From positions 1 to 28,123 of the forward strand of contig CALBTC010000406.1 of the NCBI GenBank assembly GCA_937967805.1: a stretch of DNA of 28,123 nucleotides, given 5' to 3'. Below are positions 6,798 to 15,195 of the stretch, one piece after another. Every line of letters starts with the position of its first letter. The first letter of the stretch is position 1. This DNA is from an uncultured Anaerolineaceae bacterium. GTDB taxonomy: Bacteria > Chloroflexota > Anaerolineae > Promineifilales > Promineifilaceae. The translations under genes were made by a program, and so were the position numbers. The notes under the pieces are model-generated. The model did no database searches, was not told the DNA's origin, and saw only the letters and a list, made by a program, of their open reading frames with translations.

Positions 6798-7811
6798 ATG
6801 AAAAATATATATTCGGGCCGCACTCTAGGTAGATCCGAAACCAGGTTAGCATTCCTGCTCCTTGCACCCGTCATCTTTGCCCTGGTAGCTTGCTTTCCAG
6901 CCAAAAACAACCCGGAAACTAGCCTGACTCTTCAGTTGAAATGGACACATCAGGCACAGTTTGCCGGTTTTTATGCCGCCGATCAGAAGGATTATTATGG
7001 CGAACAGGGGCTACGGGTTACGATGCTGCCTGGTGGTCCCGATGTGGACCCTTTGGCCTCTGTTCTTGAGGGAAGAGCGCAATTCGGCATCGCCAATGCC
7101 GACAGCCTGATCCTGGCGCGGGCTCAAGGAAAACCTGTTCGGGCAATTGCCACTATTTACCAACGCAACCCAAATGTGTTTATGACATTGGCTGAAACAG
7201 GTATCGATACACCAGCAGATTTCGCCGGACATGCTATTCGGGTAAATGAACAAACCAAACCAACTCTGCACGCGTTGATGGCAAAATTTGGTAACTCCCC
7301 GGACCAATACAGTGAAGTCAATTTGCCGTCCGATGCAGAGATGTTTCTCTCTGGTGAAGTTCCTATCTGGAGTGTCTATTTGATCGGTTTAGGTCACAGT
7401 ATTCAGGCAGCCGGTCATGATGTCAACTTCATTTACCCTGATGATTACGGCGTTCATTTCTACGCCGACACCATCTTTACAACTGATCAGATGATTGCCA
7501 ACTCGCCGGATCTGGTAACGCGCTTTCTGAGTGCTTCTCTGGAAGGTTGGCGCTATGCTTTTGATTACCCTGATGACGTGAGCCAGATGATTGTCTCATA
7601 CAATCCAGAGATTGATCCTGTTCTGGAAGCGTCAAAAATCAGAGCCAGTCTTCCCCTGTTTTTCACGGGCGAGGGGCCCATTGGACACATGAAGCCGGCC
7701 GTGTGGCAGGCAATGGCAGAAACTTTGCGCAAAGAAAATCTTCTTGCCCAGGATGTAGATGTAGCAAACACCTTCACACTGACGTTTCTCCAGGCGGTTT
7801 ATGATAGATAA
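6798..7811 (+). CDS. NMT1/THI5-like solute-binding lipoprotein
   Basis: A periplasmic-type binding protein of the SsuA/THI5/NMT1 fold, 337 residues. The N-terminus has a positively charged start, a hydrophobic stretch at 17-31 and the lipobox LVAC with Cys32, so it is probably lipid-anchored outside the membrane. The fold signature follows: TLQLKWTHQAQFAGFYAA (44-61), then DYYGEQGLRVTMLPGG, and later a GRAQFGIANAD ligand-loop motif. NMT1-type proteins bind pyrimidine thiamine precursors, sulfonates or related small molecules; the ligand here is unknown. There is no permease or ATPase next to it. Its stop codon directly touches the start of the histidine kinase, so it most likely delivers ligand to that sensor and is not part of a transporter. 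Confidence 0.85.
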   Translation: MKNIYSGRTLGRSETRLAFLLLAPVIFALVACFPAKNNPETSLTLQLKWTHQAQFAGFYAADQKDYYGEQGLRVTMLPGGPDVDPLASVLEGRAQFGIANADSLILARAQGKPVRAIATIYQRNPNVFMTLAETGIDTPADFAGHAIRVNEQTKPTLHALMAKFGNSPDQYSEVNLPSDAEMFLSGEVPIWSVYLIGLGHSIQAAGHDVNFIYPDDYGVHFYADTIFTTDQMIANSPDLVTRFLSASLEGWRYAFDYPDDVSQMIVSYNPEIDPVLEASKIRASLPLFFTGEGPIGHMKPAVWQAMAETLRKENLLAQDVDVANTFTLTFLQAVYDR

Positions 7812-10800
7812 ATGAAGCGTTTGTATAACATCACTCTTGTTCGCGGGCTTACCTTTTTTCTTATTCTCTTTGCTACCCTTTTACTGGCAGCCATTGGCAT
7901 CCTGTCTATCGTAAGTGGACAGCAAGCTCTGAATGAAAACACTTGGGCCGGCCTGCAGGCAATTGCTATTGAAAAGGAGGTGGCCCTGACGGCATGGATG
8001 GAACAGCAGGTGCTGAACATTCATTTAATTAGCCAGTCAGCAGGATTGCAAAGCGCATTGACCCTTTACTTGGCGGCCGAAGCAGATTCACCTGCGCAAA
8101 CCATGGCTGCGAACCAGGTATTACACTCTTTCGAGCCTTGGGTCGAACACGGCCGTTTCACGGAACTTATGCTCTTGCACCCCACATCCGGGCAGGTATT
8201 GTTGGCCATCGACCCAACTGAGATTGGCAAGTTCAAGGAAAACCAGGTCTTCTTTCTACATGGACAACAAGGGGCCAACATTCAACCGCCGCAATACGTC
8301 GTCCAGCTTCAAGAGACTGTCATCTACTCATCCGCACCTATTCATGATGCCTCCGGTCAACTTTTGGCCGTTCTTGTTGGCCGTTTGCCCGTATCAGACC
8401 TGAACCACCTTGTGCAGCAAAAAGACAGTATCTATCACACGCTTGATGCTTACCTTGTAAACCAAACCCAACTTCTAATTACCCAGCCGTTGTTGCTGGA
8501 AGATCCCGCCATCTTGCAACGTACCATACAAACTGAGTCTGTTACACAATGCCTACGAGAGCAGAATGGTGCCTTGCAAACAATCAACTACCGCGAAGAA
8601 AAGGTGCTAACCGTTTACCGGTGGCTACCGCAAAACGAAATGTGTTTAATCGTGGAGGTCGATCAGGTTGAAGCGCTGTCTCCTTTATCCAAATTTCGCA
8701 ATATCATGGTTGTGCTCAGCCTGTTGGCACTTATCTTGAGTTCATTGCTGGCCAACTGGTTGGCCGCCACCATTAGTCACCCTTTGCGCACCATGCAGCA
8801 AGCAGCCGCGCAGTTTGGCCAGGGGCAACTTTCTATCCGTTTACCACTTCCACCAACGCGTGAATTGGGTTTATTAGCGCAAGAATTCAACAAAATGGCG
8901 GCCAGGCTCGAAGAAAGTGTCCACACGCTGGAAGATCGCGTAGCCGAAAGAACTGCAGAACTTTCGAAGATGAATGCCAGATTGCAAACGGAAATCGCTG
9001 AGCGAGCACATACCGAAGCTGGACTGCGAGAAAGCGAAAGCCGCTTCCGGCAGCTCTTTCATGCGGTGCCCGTACCCCTGGTTCTTACCTCAATAGAAGA
9101 CGGAACGATCCTCAAGGCAAATGAGCATTTCGCCCAGCTTATGCGCGCAGAAAGAGATAGTCTACTCGGTCAAAATATTGCCCGGTTCTACTATGATCCA
9201 GACGAACGGCCGCAACGTATGGAATTCTTTAGGAGTAATGATACGGCCGTAAACCACGAGCTCCACTGTCGCCGCGCTGACGGCACTTCTGCCTGGGTGC
9301 TCCTTTACACGACACGAATTACCTATCAAAGTCAGCAAACACTTCTATCCACCATGCATGATTTAACCGAGCGCCGCCAGGTAGAAGATGCACTCCGGGC
9401 CAGCGAAGAAAAATTCCGTGCCCTGGTGCAAAATGCCAGCGACATTATTACCATTGTGGATGAGAACGGAGCCATTCTTTACGACAGCCCCTCAGTAGAA
9501 CGTATCCTGGGCTATTCTCCTGAAGAACGATTGGGCCAGTCCGCTTTTGACTACATTGTGGCCGATGATATGGCCGAGTTGATAAAGCTTTTTACCCATG
9601 TGGCCACCCACCCCGGCAGCATTCTCCAGCATGACATGCCAGTTTTACACAAGGACGGTTCCTGCCGGTATGTGGAAGCCGTTGGGAGTAATTTGCTCAA
9701 CAATCCGGCTGTTAACGGCATCGTCGTTAATATTCATGACGTCACAGAACGCAAGCAAATGGAAGATCTATTGCGCCGGGAGCGTGACTTGTTTGATCGC
9801 CTGCTGCAAACCAGCCCTACCGGGATCGCTATCGTCAATGCCCACGGGCAGATTACTTATGCTAACGTCCGGGCAGAAAAAATACTTGGCTTATCAAAAG
9901 GGAGTATAGAACAGCGCGTCTATAACGATCCGCAGTGGCGTATTACCGACTTTGACGGCAATCCTTTTCCTCAGGAAAAGTTGCCATTTGCCCTGGCAAA
10001 AACCACCGGCCAAACCGTTTACGACGTTCGCCATGCCATCGCCTGGCCAGACGAAACCTCTGTCTTTCTCTCCATTAACGCCTCACCCCTTATTAATGGC
10101 CAGGGTGAGTTTGACGGCATCATCGCCACCTTTACTGACATTACGGCTCAGGAGAAGGCACAAAAACAACTGGCTCAGCAATCACAAGAGCTCACCAGAT
10201 CCAACGCGGAATTGCAGCAATTTGCCTACGTTGCTTCCCACGATTTGCAGGAACCGCTTCGGATGATTACCAGCTTTCTCAAATTGCTAAAGGAAGATTA
10301 CGCCGGCAATCTTGACGCTAACGCCAATACTTATATTGACTTTGCAGTAGATGGTGCCACTCGTATGAGCCGGCTCATCAATGATCTGTTAGCTTACTCT
10401 CGAGTTTCCAAAGGCGGTTGCCCGATCGAGCTTGTCGATACAGAAGAGATCCTGCACGAAATATTAACAAATCTGCATGTACGCATCTCAGAAAGTAGCG
10501 CAACCATCACACATGATCCGCTTCCCGCTGTTTGGGCAGACAAGACACAACTTGGCCAACTGTTCCAAAATCTTCTCGGCAATGCCCTGAAGTTCCGTAG
10601 TGAATTGCCGCCTCAGATACATATCGGTGTGACTTATGATAATGGCTATGTTCGCTTTTCCATGCAAGATAACGGCATTGGCATAGAGCCCAAATATGCC
10701 GACCGCATTTTCACTGTCTTTCAGCGTCTACACACCATGGCTGATTACGAAGGAACCGGTATTGGCCTGGCCATTTGTAAGAAAATTGTTGAACAACATA

Positions 10801-10892
10801 ACGGACAAATCTGGTTTGAATCCAAACACAATGAGGGCACCACATTTTACTTTACTTTGCCCAATGAGAAAGAGAAAAGTTATGAGCGTTAA
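7812..10892 (+). CDS. Membrane sensor histidine kinase: Cache-like, HAMP, three PAS
   Basis: A 1026-residue sensor. A TM segment at about 12-34 is followed by a dCache-like extracytoplasmic domain (about 45-290), a second TM at about 298-320, HAMP (about 320-372) and a short coiled coil (373-405). Three PAS domains start near 408, 531 and 657; a HisKA domain has the phosphorylated His810 in VASHDLQEPL. The HATPase has the N-box NLLGNALKF (Asn924), DNGIGI and GTGIGLAI. There is no receiver domain, so the phosphoryl group must go to a separate protein, plausibly the regulator that overlaps its 3' end by 11 nt. The start abuts the stop of the binding-protein gene (TAA then ATG), indicating translational coupling. 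Confidence 0.92.
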   Translation: MKRLYNITLVRGLTFFLILFATLLLAAIGILSIVSGQQALNENTWAGLQAIAIEKEVALTAWMEQQVLNIHLISQSAGLQSALTLYLAAEADSPAQTMAANQVLHSFEPWVEHGRFTELMLLHPTSGQVLLAIDPTEIGKFKENQVFFLHGQQGANIQPPQYVVQLQETVIYSSAPIHDASGQLLAVLVGRLPVSDLNHLVQQKDSIYHTLDAYLVNQTQLLITQPLLLEDPAILQRTIQTESVTQCLREQNGALQTINYREEKVLTVYRWLPQNEMCLIVEVDQVEALSPLSKFRNIMVVLSLLALILSSLLANWLAATISHPLRTMQQAAAQFGQGQLSIRLPLPPTRELGLLAQEFNKMAARLEESVHTLEDRVAERTAELSKMNARLQTEIAERAHTEAGLRESESRFRQLFHAVPVPLVLTSIEDGTILKANEHFAQLMRAERDSLLGQNIARFYYDPDERPQRMEFFRSNDTAVNHELHCRRADGTSAWVLLYTTRITYQSQQTLLSTMHDLTERRQVEDALRASEEKFRALVQNASDIITIVDENGAILYDSPSVERILGYSPEERLGQSAFDYIVADDMAELIKLFTHVATHPGSILQHDMPVLHKDGSCRYVEAVGSNLLNNPAVNGIVVNIHDVTERKQMEDLLRRERDLFDRLLQTSPTGIAIVNAHGQITYANVRAEKILGLSKGSIEQRVYNDPQWRITDFDGNPFPQEKLPFALAKTTGQTVYDVRHAIAWPDETSVFLSINASPLINGQGEFDGIIATFTDITAQEKAQKQLAQQSQELTRSNAELQQFAYVASHDLQEPLRMITSFLKLLKEDYAGNLDANANTYIDFAVDGATRMSRLINDLLAYSRVSKGGCPIELVDTEEILHEILTNLHVRISESSATITHDPLPAVWADKTQLGQLFQNLLGNALKFRSELPPQIHIGVTYDNGYVRFSMQDNGIGIEPKYADRIFTVFQRLHTMADYEGTGIGLAICKKIVEQHNGQIWFESKHNEGTTFYFTLPNEKEKSYER

Positions 10893-11316
10893 ACCTATTG
10901 AAATTTTGCTGGTTGAAGATAATCCGGGCGATGTATTCCTCACCCGTAACGCATTACAGCGCGCCAAACTTAGCAATAATCTGCACGACGTAAAGAATGG
11001 CGAAGAGGCGCTGGCCTTCTTGAAACAGAAAGAGCCTTTTGCCAATGCACCGCGCCCCGATATTATCCTTCTTGATCTTAACCTGCCCCGTATGAACGGG
11101 CATGAAGTTTTGCAAGCTGTAAAATCTGATGATGCGCTTAAGGATATCCCTGTCATTGTTCTCACGACATCCTCCAACAAAGAGGATATCATCAACAGCT
11201 ACCGGCATTATGCCAACGCTTATATCACAAAACCTGTAAACATTGAGCAATTAATTGAAGTTCTTCAATCATTTGGGCAGTTTTGGCTAACAACAGTTAC
11301 CCTGCCATCCAGATAA
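10882..11316 (+). CDS. Single-domain response regulator (CheY/Rcp1-like)
   Basis: A 144-residue receiver without an output domain. It has the acidic pocket E12-D13, phosphoacceptor D65 in LLDLNLP, T95/T96 and K117 in ITKP. The NPGDVFLTRNAL start resembles the Rcp1 group that partners PAS/phytochrome-type kinases. The ATG at 10882 overlaps the end of the kinase gene by 11 nt, which is preferred over an upstream in-frame start that would lie deep inside the kinase gene. It probably acts as a phosphotransfer intermediate or through protein contacts, possibly with the REC-kinase that follows. Confidence 0.9.
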   Translation: MSVKPIEILLVEDNPGDVFLTRNALQRAKLSNNLHDVKNGEEALAFLKQKEPFANAPRPDIILLDLNLPRMNGHEVLQAVKSDDALKDIPVIVLTTSSNKEDIINSYRHYANAYITKPVNIEQLIEVLQSFGQFWLTTVTLPSR

Positions 11317-11322
11317 ACAAGC

Positions 11323-12396
11323 ATGAAAACGTTAAATATCCTTCTTATCGAAGACAATCCCGGAGATGCTTTTTTAGTCGAAAAGATGCTCAGCCATGTT
11401 CCCCAGCTCCATGCTGATATCGCCGTTTGTAATCAGCTATCTGACGGGATCAATTGGCTGTATAAGCATTCTGCCGATCTCATTCTTCTGGATCTCTCGC
11501 TCCCCGACAGCCATGGCCTGGAAACGGTGCGGGCTATTTGCCAACACGTAAGCCACACACCGGTCATCGTGCTAACCGGGCTGGAAGACGAAGAACTCGG
11601 TTTTGAAGCTATCGGCCAGGGGGCACAAGATTACCTGATTAAGGGGACGCTAAACGCAGCAGCGCTGGGCCGTACCATCCGTTACGCAAAAGAGCGACAT
11701 CGTCTGGTTGTAGAGCGGGAAAATTTGATTCAGGAGCTGGATTCTTTCGCGCACACCGTTGCCCATGATTTAAAGAATCCGCTTGGTGTCGTTATGGGTT
11801 ACGCCTCTTATTTACATCAAGATCAAAGGATTTATGCCGACGATACTCTGCAAATGGCGGCAGAGAAGGTAATTGATTACGGCCGTAAAATGAACAATAT
11901 CATTGACGAACTTTTACTGCTGGCCCGCGTGCGCGACGGTGATGTGGAAACCCATCTCGTTGATATGGCTCGCGTCGTTTCTGATTCCATCCAACGCCTG
12001 CACCCAATGATCAAAGAGTACAGCGGCAGCATTTCTTATACTCCCGATTGGCCTCTGGCTCGCGGTTATGAGCCGTGGCTTGAAGAAGTATGGGTCAATT
12101 TTATGAGCAATGCGCTCAAATACGGCGGCCGGCCGCCAAAAGTTGAATTGGGCAGCGAACAACGAGAAGATGGCATGGTCTATTTTTGGGTGAAAGATAA
12201 CGGTAAAGGACTCAGTTCCGAAGAAGCCAGCCAGTTATTCGTTCCATTCTCTCGCTTGGGGCAAGTAAGAGTAGACGGACATGGGCTTGGTCTGTCAATT
12301 GTGCAACGCATTATTAACCGGCTGGGGGGGCAGGTATTTGTCCAAAGTGAATTGGGAAAAGGAAGCTGTTTTGGCTTTGCGCTTCCTGCGGACTAA
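11323..12396 (+). CDS. Receiver-histidine kinase hybrid (REC-HisKA-HATPase)
   Basis: A 357-residue cytoplasmic protein. An N-terminal receiver (1-120) has E10-D11, phosphoacceptor D57 in LLDLSLP and K107. A coiled linker at about 121-143 leads into a HisKA domain with His148 in VAHDLKNPL and an HATPase with MSNALKYGG, VKDNGKGL and GHGLGLSIV. There is no membrane segment. The REC-first order suggests that its kinase activity is controlled by phosphorylation from the upstream membrane kinase, giving a cascade. It starts 6 nt after the preceding gene's stop. No DNA-binding output is encoded here, so the final target is elsewhere. Confidence 0.9.
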   Translation: MKTLNILLIEDNPGDAFLVEKMLSHVPQLHADIAVCNQLSDGINWLYKHSADLILLDLSLPDSHGLETVRAICQHVSHTPVIVLTGLEDEELGFEAIGQGAQDYLIKGTLNAAALGRTIRYAKERHRLVVERENLIQELDSFAHTVAHDLKNPLGVVMGYASYLHQDQRIYADDTLQMAAEKVIDYGRKMNNIIDELLLLARVRDGDVETHLVDMARVVSDSIQRLHPMIKEYSGSISYTPDWPLARGYEPWLEEVWVNFMSNALKYGGRPPKVELGSEQREDGMVYFWVKDNGKGLSSEEASQLFVPFSRLGQVRVDGHGLGLSIVQRIINRLGGQVFVQSELGKGSCFGFALPAD

Positions 12397-12437
12397 TTCC
12401 ATACTTACCCACAAAGATTTTTACCGGTACACAAGAT

Positions 12438-12480
12438 CGGCCGTACAGATTCAAATCTCTCTGTTTAATCTGTACGGCCG
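12438..12480. terminator. Perfect 14-bp hairpin after the sensor operon
   Basis: CGGCCGTACAGATT (12438-12451) pairs perfectly with AATCTGTACGGCCG (12467-12480) over a 15-nt loop, 42 nt after the last operon gene. There is no T-run, so it is a possible factor-dependent terminator or 3'-end stabiliser. The ACGGCCGT octamer forms one arm. Confidence 0.55.
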
Positions 12481-12657
12481 TTAAGCGCTTCACAAAACGC
12501 TCCCCTCCTACATTGCACGTTACACGCTCAATCTAAATAGGTTCTAAAGGCCGGGCTTGTTATTTACGGGAAAGAATCCTCGTAAGGCAGCCGCTTTATG
12601 ATCTCCAGGCAATAAATCTGCCCGATTTAGCGTAACCGTTCAGAGGAGACAATTTGG

Positions 12658-13689
12658 ATGAATGAGGCAAACGTCGTTACCCCGCTGTTTCATGGAGCCA
12701 ATCTGATCCGTCTGCGCCGCTGGGTCTATCCTGTTCTCGTCACAATGATCATGTTGGCTTGGTTTGCCTATCTCACTTTGAATAATCGTTGGGACCTTTA
12801 CCTGGATTATTGGCCGATGTCGCTGACGATGCTGTTTGGCTCGTTTATTGGCAGCTCAACCCCCCAGGGCGGAGCGGCCGTTGCCTTTCCGGTATTCACC
12901 AAACTGCTCCAAATTCCCGCAGCCGATTCCCGCACCTTTGGCTTCATGATTCAAACGATTGGCATGACAATGGCCTCTGTGCTCATTTTAGCGCGGGGCA
13001 TAAAGATTTTGCCCAAAGCCATCCTTTGGGTAACGGTAGGCGGGGCGCTGGGCACAATCCTGGGAACCTACGTCTTCATAATGCCGAATCCATACCCACG
13101 AATCTTGTTTACCCTGGGCGCAACCGCTTTTGGCGTCGCCCTGTTTATCTCCCGCTGGGTGCTTCAATGGGAGCCACGCCAGGCGCTGCCCGGTTGGGGA
13201 GCCGGCTATCTGCTACTGTTTATCATGGTAGGGGTTTTAGGCGGTGTTTTCACAGCCCAGACCGGTTCCGGGGCCAACATGATCGCCTTCATTGTGCTTA
13301 CGTTAGCCTTCGGCATCGACGAAAAAATTGGTACGCCCACGTCGGTCATCATCATGGCGTTAAATTCTTGGGTTGGCTTTTTCCTCCATGGCGTCATTTC
13401 ACAAGATATTGGCATCGTTTGGGATTATTGGATAGTGGCGGTGCCGGTGGTTGCATTTGGCGCACCGTTAGGCGCTTATGTGGTCTCTCGCGTCAGCCGA
13501 GACGTATTAATTTCGTTTGTCCTCTTTCTCATCACGGTAGAAATGGTTACAACCATTTTGCTGATTCCCTTTACCAACTCGATGGTCGTCACCACGGCCC
13601 TCGTCTTAGGCGGCTGTGCCCTGAGCTTTTTTGCCATGCTGTATTATCGCCAAAAGCGATTGGCCTTGCTGCCGGCGGCTACAGATTAA
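12658..13689 (+). CDS. TauE/SafE-family membrane transporter
   Basis: A 343-residue polytopic membrane protein with about nine hydrophobic segments in two related halves. Each half begins with the family's Gly-rich loop: GSFIGSSTPQGGAAVAFPVF near residue 61 and GGVFTAQTGSGANMIAF near 197. GTPTSVIIMALNSWVG (about 225-240) is typical of the second half. Members move sulfite, sulfoacetate, taurine-derived or other organic anions; the substrate here cannot be told from sequence. GAGGAG lies about 10 nt before the ATG. It is monocistronic, with a dyad at 13693-13726 behind it. Confidence 0.85.
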   Translation: MNEANVVTPLFHGANLIRLRRWVYPVLVTMIMLAWFAYLTLNNRWDLYLDYWPMSLTMLFGSFIGSSTPQGGAAVAFPVFTKLLQIPAADSRTFGFMIQTIGMTMASVLILARGIKILPKAILWVTVGGALGTILGTYVFIMPNPYPRILFTLGATAFGVALFISRWVLQWEPRQALPGWGAGYLLLFIMVGVLGGVFTAQTGSGANMIAFIVLTLAFGIDEKIGTPTSVIIMALNSWVGFFLHGVISQDIGIVWDYWIVAVPVVAFGAPLGAYVVSRVSRDVLISFVLFLITVEMVTTILLIPFTNSMVVTTALVLGGCALSFFAMLYYRQKRLALLPAATD

Positions 13690-13692
13690 TGC

Positions 13693-13726
13693 CCATTCGC
13701 AAATAAAATATGGAATTGGCGAATGG
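13693..13726. terminator. Inverted repeat after the TauE gene
   Basis: CCATTCGC (13693-13700) and GCGAATGG (13719-13726) pair perfectly over an 18-nt loop directly behind the TauE stop. There is no T-run, so this is a weak or factor-dependent terminator at best. Confidence 0.45.
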
Positions 13727-13866
13727 ACTTAAAGTAGCCGATCGGTTCCAATGGGAAGCCCGCAACCACCTCAAAAACGATGTCATTCAGTCAGAAAATA
13801 AGTGACTTTAATGTGGTAAAATGGCACCTGTTTGCTGAATAAGTGAAAAAAGGTATGCCAAACTAA

Positions 13867-14655
13867 ATGACATCAACACCATCAACACCCCCAACCCGCC
13901 CACTGGAGCCGCAGCAGCGAGCCATTGTTATTGGCGCCTCATCCGGCATAGGAGCGGCGCTGGTGCGCGAACTGGCTCACAGTGGCTACAGCGTGGCGGC
14001 CGTCGCCCGGCGTGAGGCCAAACTACAGGAATTGAGCGATTCGGTGAATACGGCCGTGCCCCAGGGCCACGTCACCATCTACAGCCACAACGTCACCAAC
14101 TACGACGACATCCCCACCCTGTTCCAAACCATCGTGCAAGAGCTGGGCGGGTTGGACCTCATTATTTACAACGCCGGCGTACAGCCGCCCGTCACCATCA
14201 ACGAATACAACTTTGAGAAAGACCGTAAAATGATTGAGGTCAACCTGCTGGGAGCCATCGCCTGGCTCAACCAGGCAGCGCTGCGCTTTGAGCGGGCCGG
14301 TCAGGGCAAAATTGTGGGCATCGGCTCCATCGCCGGGGATCGCGGCCGTGTGGGATCGCCAGTTTACAACACCAGCAAAGCGGGCTTGGCCACCTACCTG
14401 GAATCCCTGCGCAACCGGCTGACGCGGCACGGCGTTACCGTCACCACCATCAAGCCCGGCTACGTAGACACCGACGTTCTGCGAGAAAATGCCGCCAATC
14501 CCTTCTGGGTCATTTCGCCCGAAGAGGCCGCCCGGCAAATTCACAAAGCGGTGCGGCGCGGCAAGCAAACCGTGTACGTGCCCGCCCGCTGGGGGCTGGT
14601 AGGCTTGATTATTCGCCACATCCCCTCGATTATTTTTAGACGATTGAGCTTCTAG
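13867..14655 (+). CDS. Short-chain dehydrogenase/reductase, DprE2-like context
   Basis: A classical SDR of 262 residues. The NAD(P)-binding loop GASSGIG is at 23-29, NAG at 102-104, the catalytic Ser at about 154 and the YxxxK pair Y167/K171. ARR after the second beta strand suggests NADP preference. The C-terminal stretch VPARWGLVGLIIRHIPSIIFRRL is amphipathic to hydrophobic and could associate with the membrane, as in DprE2-type reductases acting on polyprenyl-linked sugars. A DprE1-like oxidase gene lies 540 bp downstream on the same strand, with a toxin-antitoxin pair between. Working with that oxidase in a two-step epimerisation is an inference from this pairing; a general SDR role is the safe reading. 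Confidence 0.85.
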   Translation: MTSTPSTPPTRPLEPQQRAIVIGASSGIGAALVRELAHSGYSVAAVARREAKLQELSDSVNTAVPQGHVTIYSHNVTNYDDIPTLFQTIVQELGGLDLIIYNAGVQPPVTINEYNFEKDRKMIEVNLLGAIAWLNQAALRFERAGQGKIVGIGSIAGDRGRVGSPVYNTSKAGLATYLESLRNRLTRHGVTVTTIKPGYVDTDVLRENAANPFWVISPEEAARQIHKAVRRGKQTVYVPARWGLVGLIIRHIPSIIFRRLSF

Positions 14656-14673
14656 CATTTCTGCTATAATGCT
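14654..14673 (+). promoter_or_regulatory. Extended -10 promoter with overlapping operator-like dyad (TA operon)
   Basis: TGCTATAAT gives a consensus -10 (TATAAT, 14665-14670) with the TG extension; no good -35 is seen. The inverted repeat AGCATT (14654-14659) and AATGCT (14668-14673) straddles the -10, as expected for autorepression by an antitoxin. The left arm overlaps the SDR stop codon. Confidence 0.6.
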
Positions 14674-14708
14674 CGAATGCGAAAGATCAATGGTGGTAGG
14701 AGCAATTT

Positions 14709-14909
14709 ATGACACAAGTTGAACAACTTCAAAAAGAAATTGACAGGCTCTCAGACGAGGAGTTTAAGCAGCTCCGTCGCTGGTTTGCCGAAAAAGATTG
14801 GGAACGCTGGGATCGGCAGGTTGAGGCTGATGTTGATTCAGGCAAACTAGATTTTCTACTTAAAGAAGCTGCGGCAGCCAAAGAACAAAAAACATTACAA
14901 GAGTTATAG
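14709..14909 (+). CDS. Putative antitoxin of a type II toxin-antitoxin pair
   Basis: A 66-residue, highly charged and helical protein (EQLQKEIDRLSDEEFKQLRR at about 5-24, Trp-rich middle, acidic/Ala-rich end). It resembles small antitoxins that accompany ParE/RelE-like toxins and matches no named DNA-binding fold by eye. TAGGAG sits upstream of the ATG. The stop codon TAG is followed at once by the toxin ATG, a spacing typical of coupled antitoxin-toxin genes. The assignment rests mostly on that neighbour. Confidence 0.7.
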   Translation: MTQVEQLQKEIDRLSDEEFKQLRRWFAEKDWERWDRQVEADVDSGKLDFLLKEAAAAKEQKTLQEL

Positions 14910-15161
14910 ATGCACCGCACAACACCCCAATTTTGGGAGCGTTTTAACAAACTGCCAGAGCCAGTTCAAAAAGTAGCACGTAAAAATTTCGAGTTGCTAA
15001 AACAGAACCCCCGACACCCTTCTCTCCACTTCAAAAAAGTCGGCCTATTTTGGTCGGCACGCGTTGGTTTAGCATATCGAGCGTTGGCAGTTGAAGATGG
15101 TGACGACTTTATTTGGGTCTGGATTGGAAACCATAGTGACTATGATCGCTTGCTCCGATAG
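14910..15161 (+). CDS. ParE/RelE-superfamily toxin
   Basis: An 83-residue protein with the compact RelE/ParE pattern: an N-terminal helical part (FWERFNKLPEPVQKVARKNF), NPRHPSLHFKKVG in the middle, then strands WSARVGLAYRAL and IWVWIGNHSDYDRLL. The basic middle and the C-terminal HSDYDRLL are typical of toxins in this superfamily that cleave mRNA on the ribosome or poison gyrase; which of the two is not decidable here. It is translationally coupled to the upstream antitoxin. The pair lies between an SDR and a DprE1-like oxidase, suggesting insertion of a mobile TA cassette. Confidence 0.85.
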   Translation: MHRTTPQFWERFNKLPEPVQKVARKNFELLKQNPRHPSLHFKKVGLFWSARVGLAYRALAVEDGDDFIWVWIGNHSDYDRLLR

Positions 15162-15195
15162 GATCGTTCATAATCACATGAACCGAAAATAAGTC

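Noticed and set aside
6798..7811. Thiamine-precursor ABC transporter subunit
   Set aside because: No permease or ATPase adjacent and no TPP riboswitch; tight coupling to a histidine kinase favours a sensory role.
12789..13706. 305-aa plus-strand frame inside the TauE gene
   Set aside because: It overlaps the TauE/SafE gene in another frame; its translation is low-complexity and lacks membrane segments or motifs.
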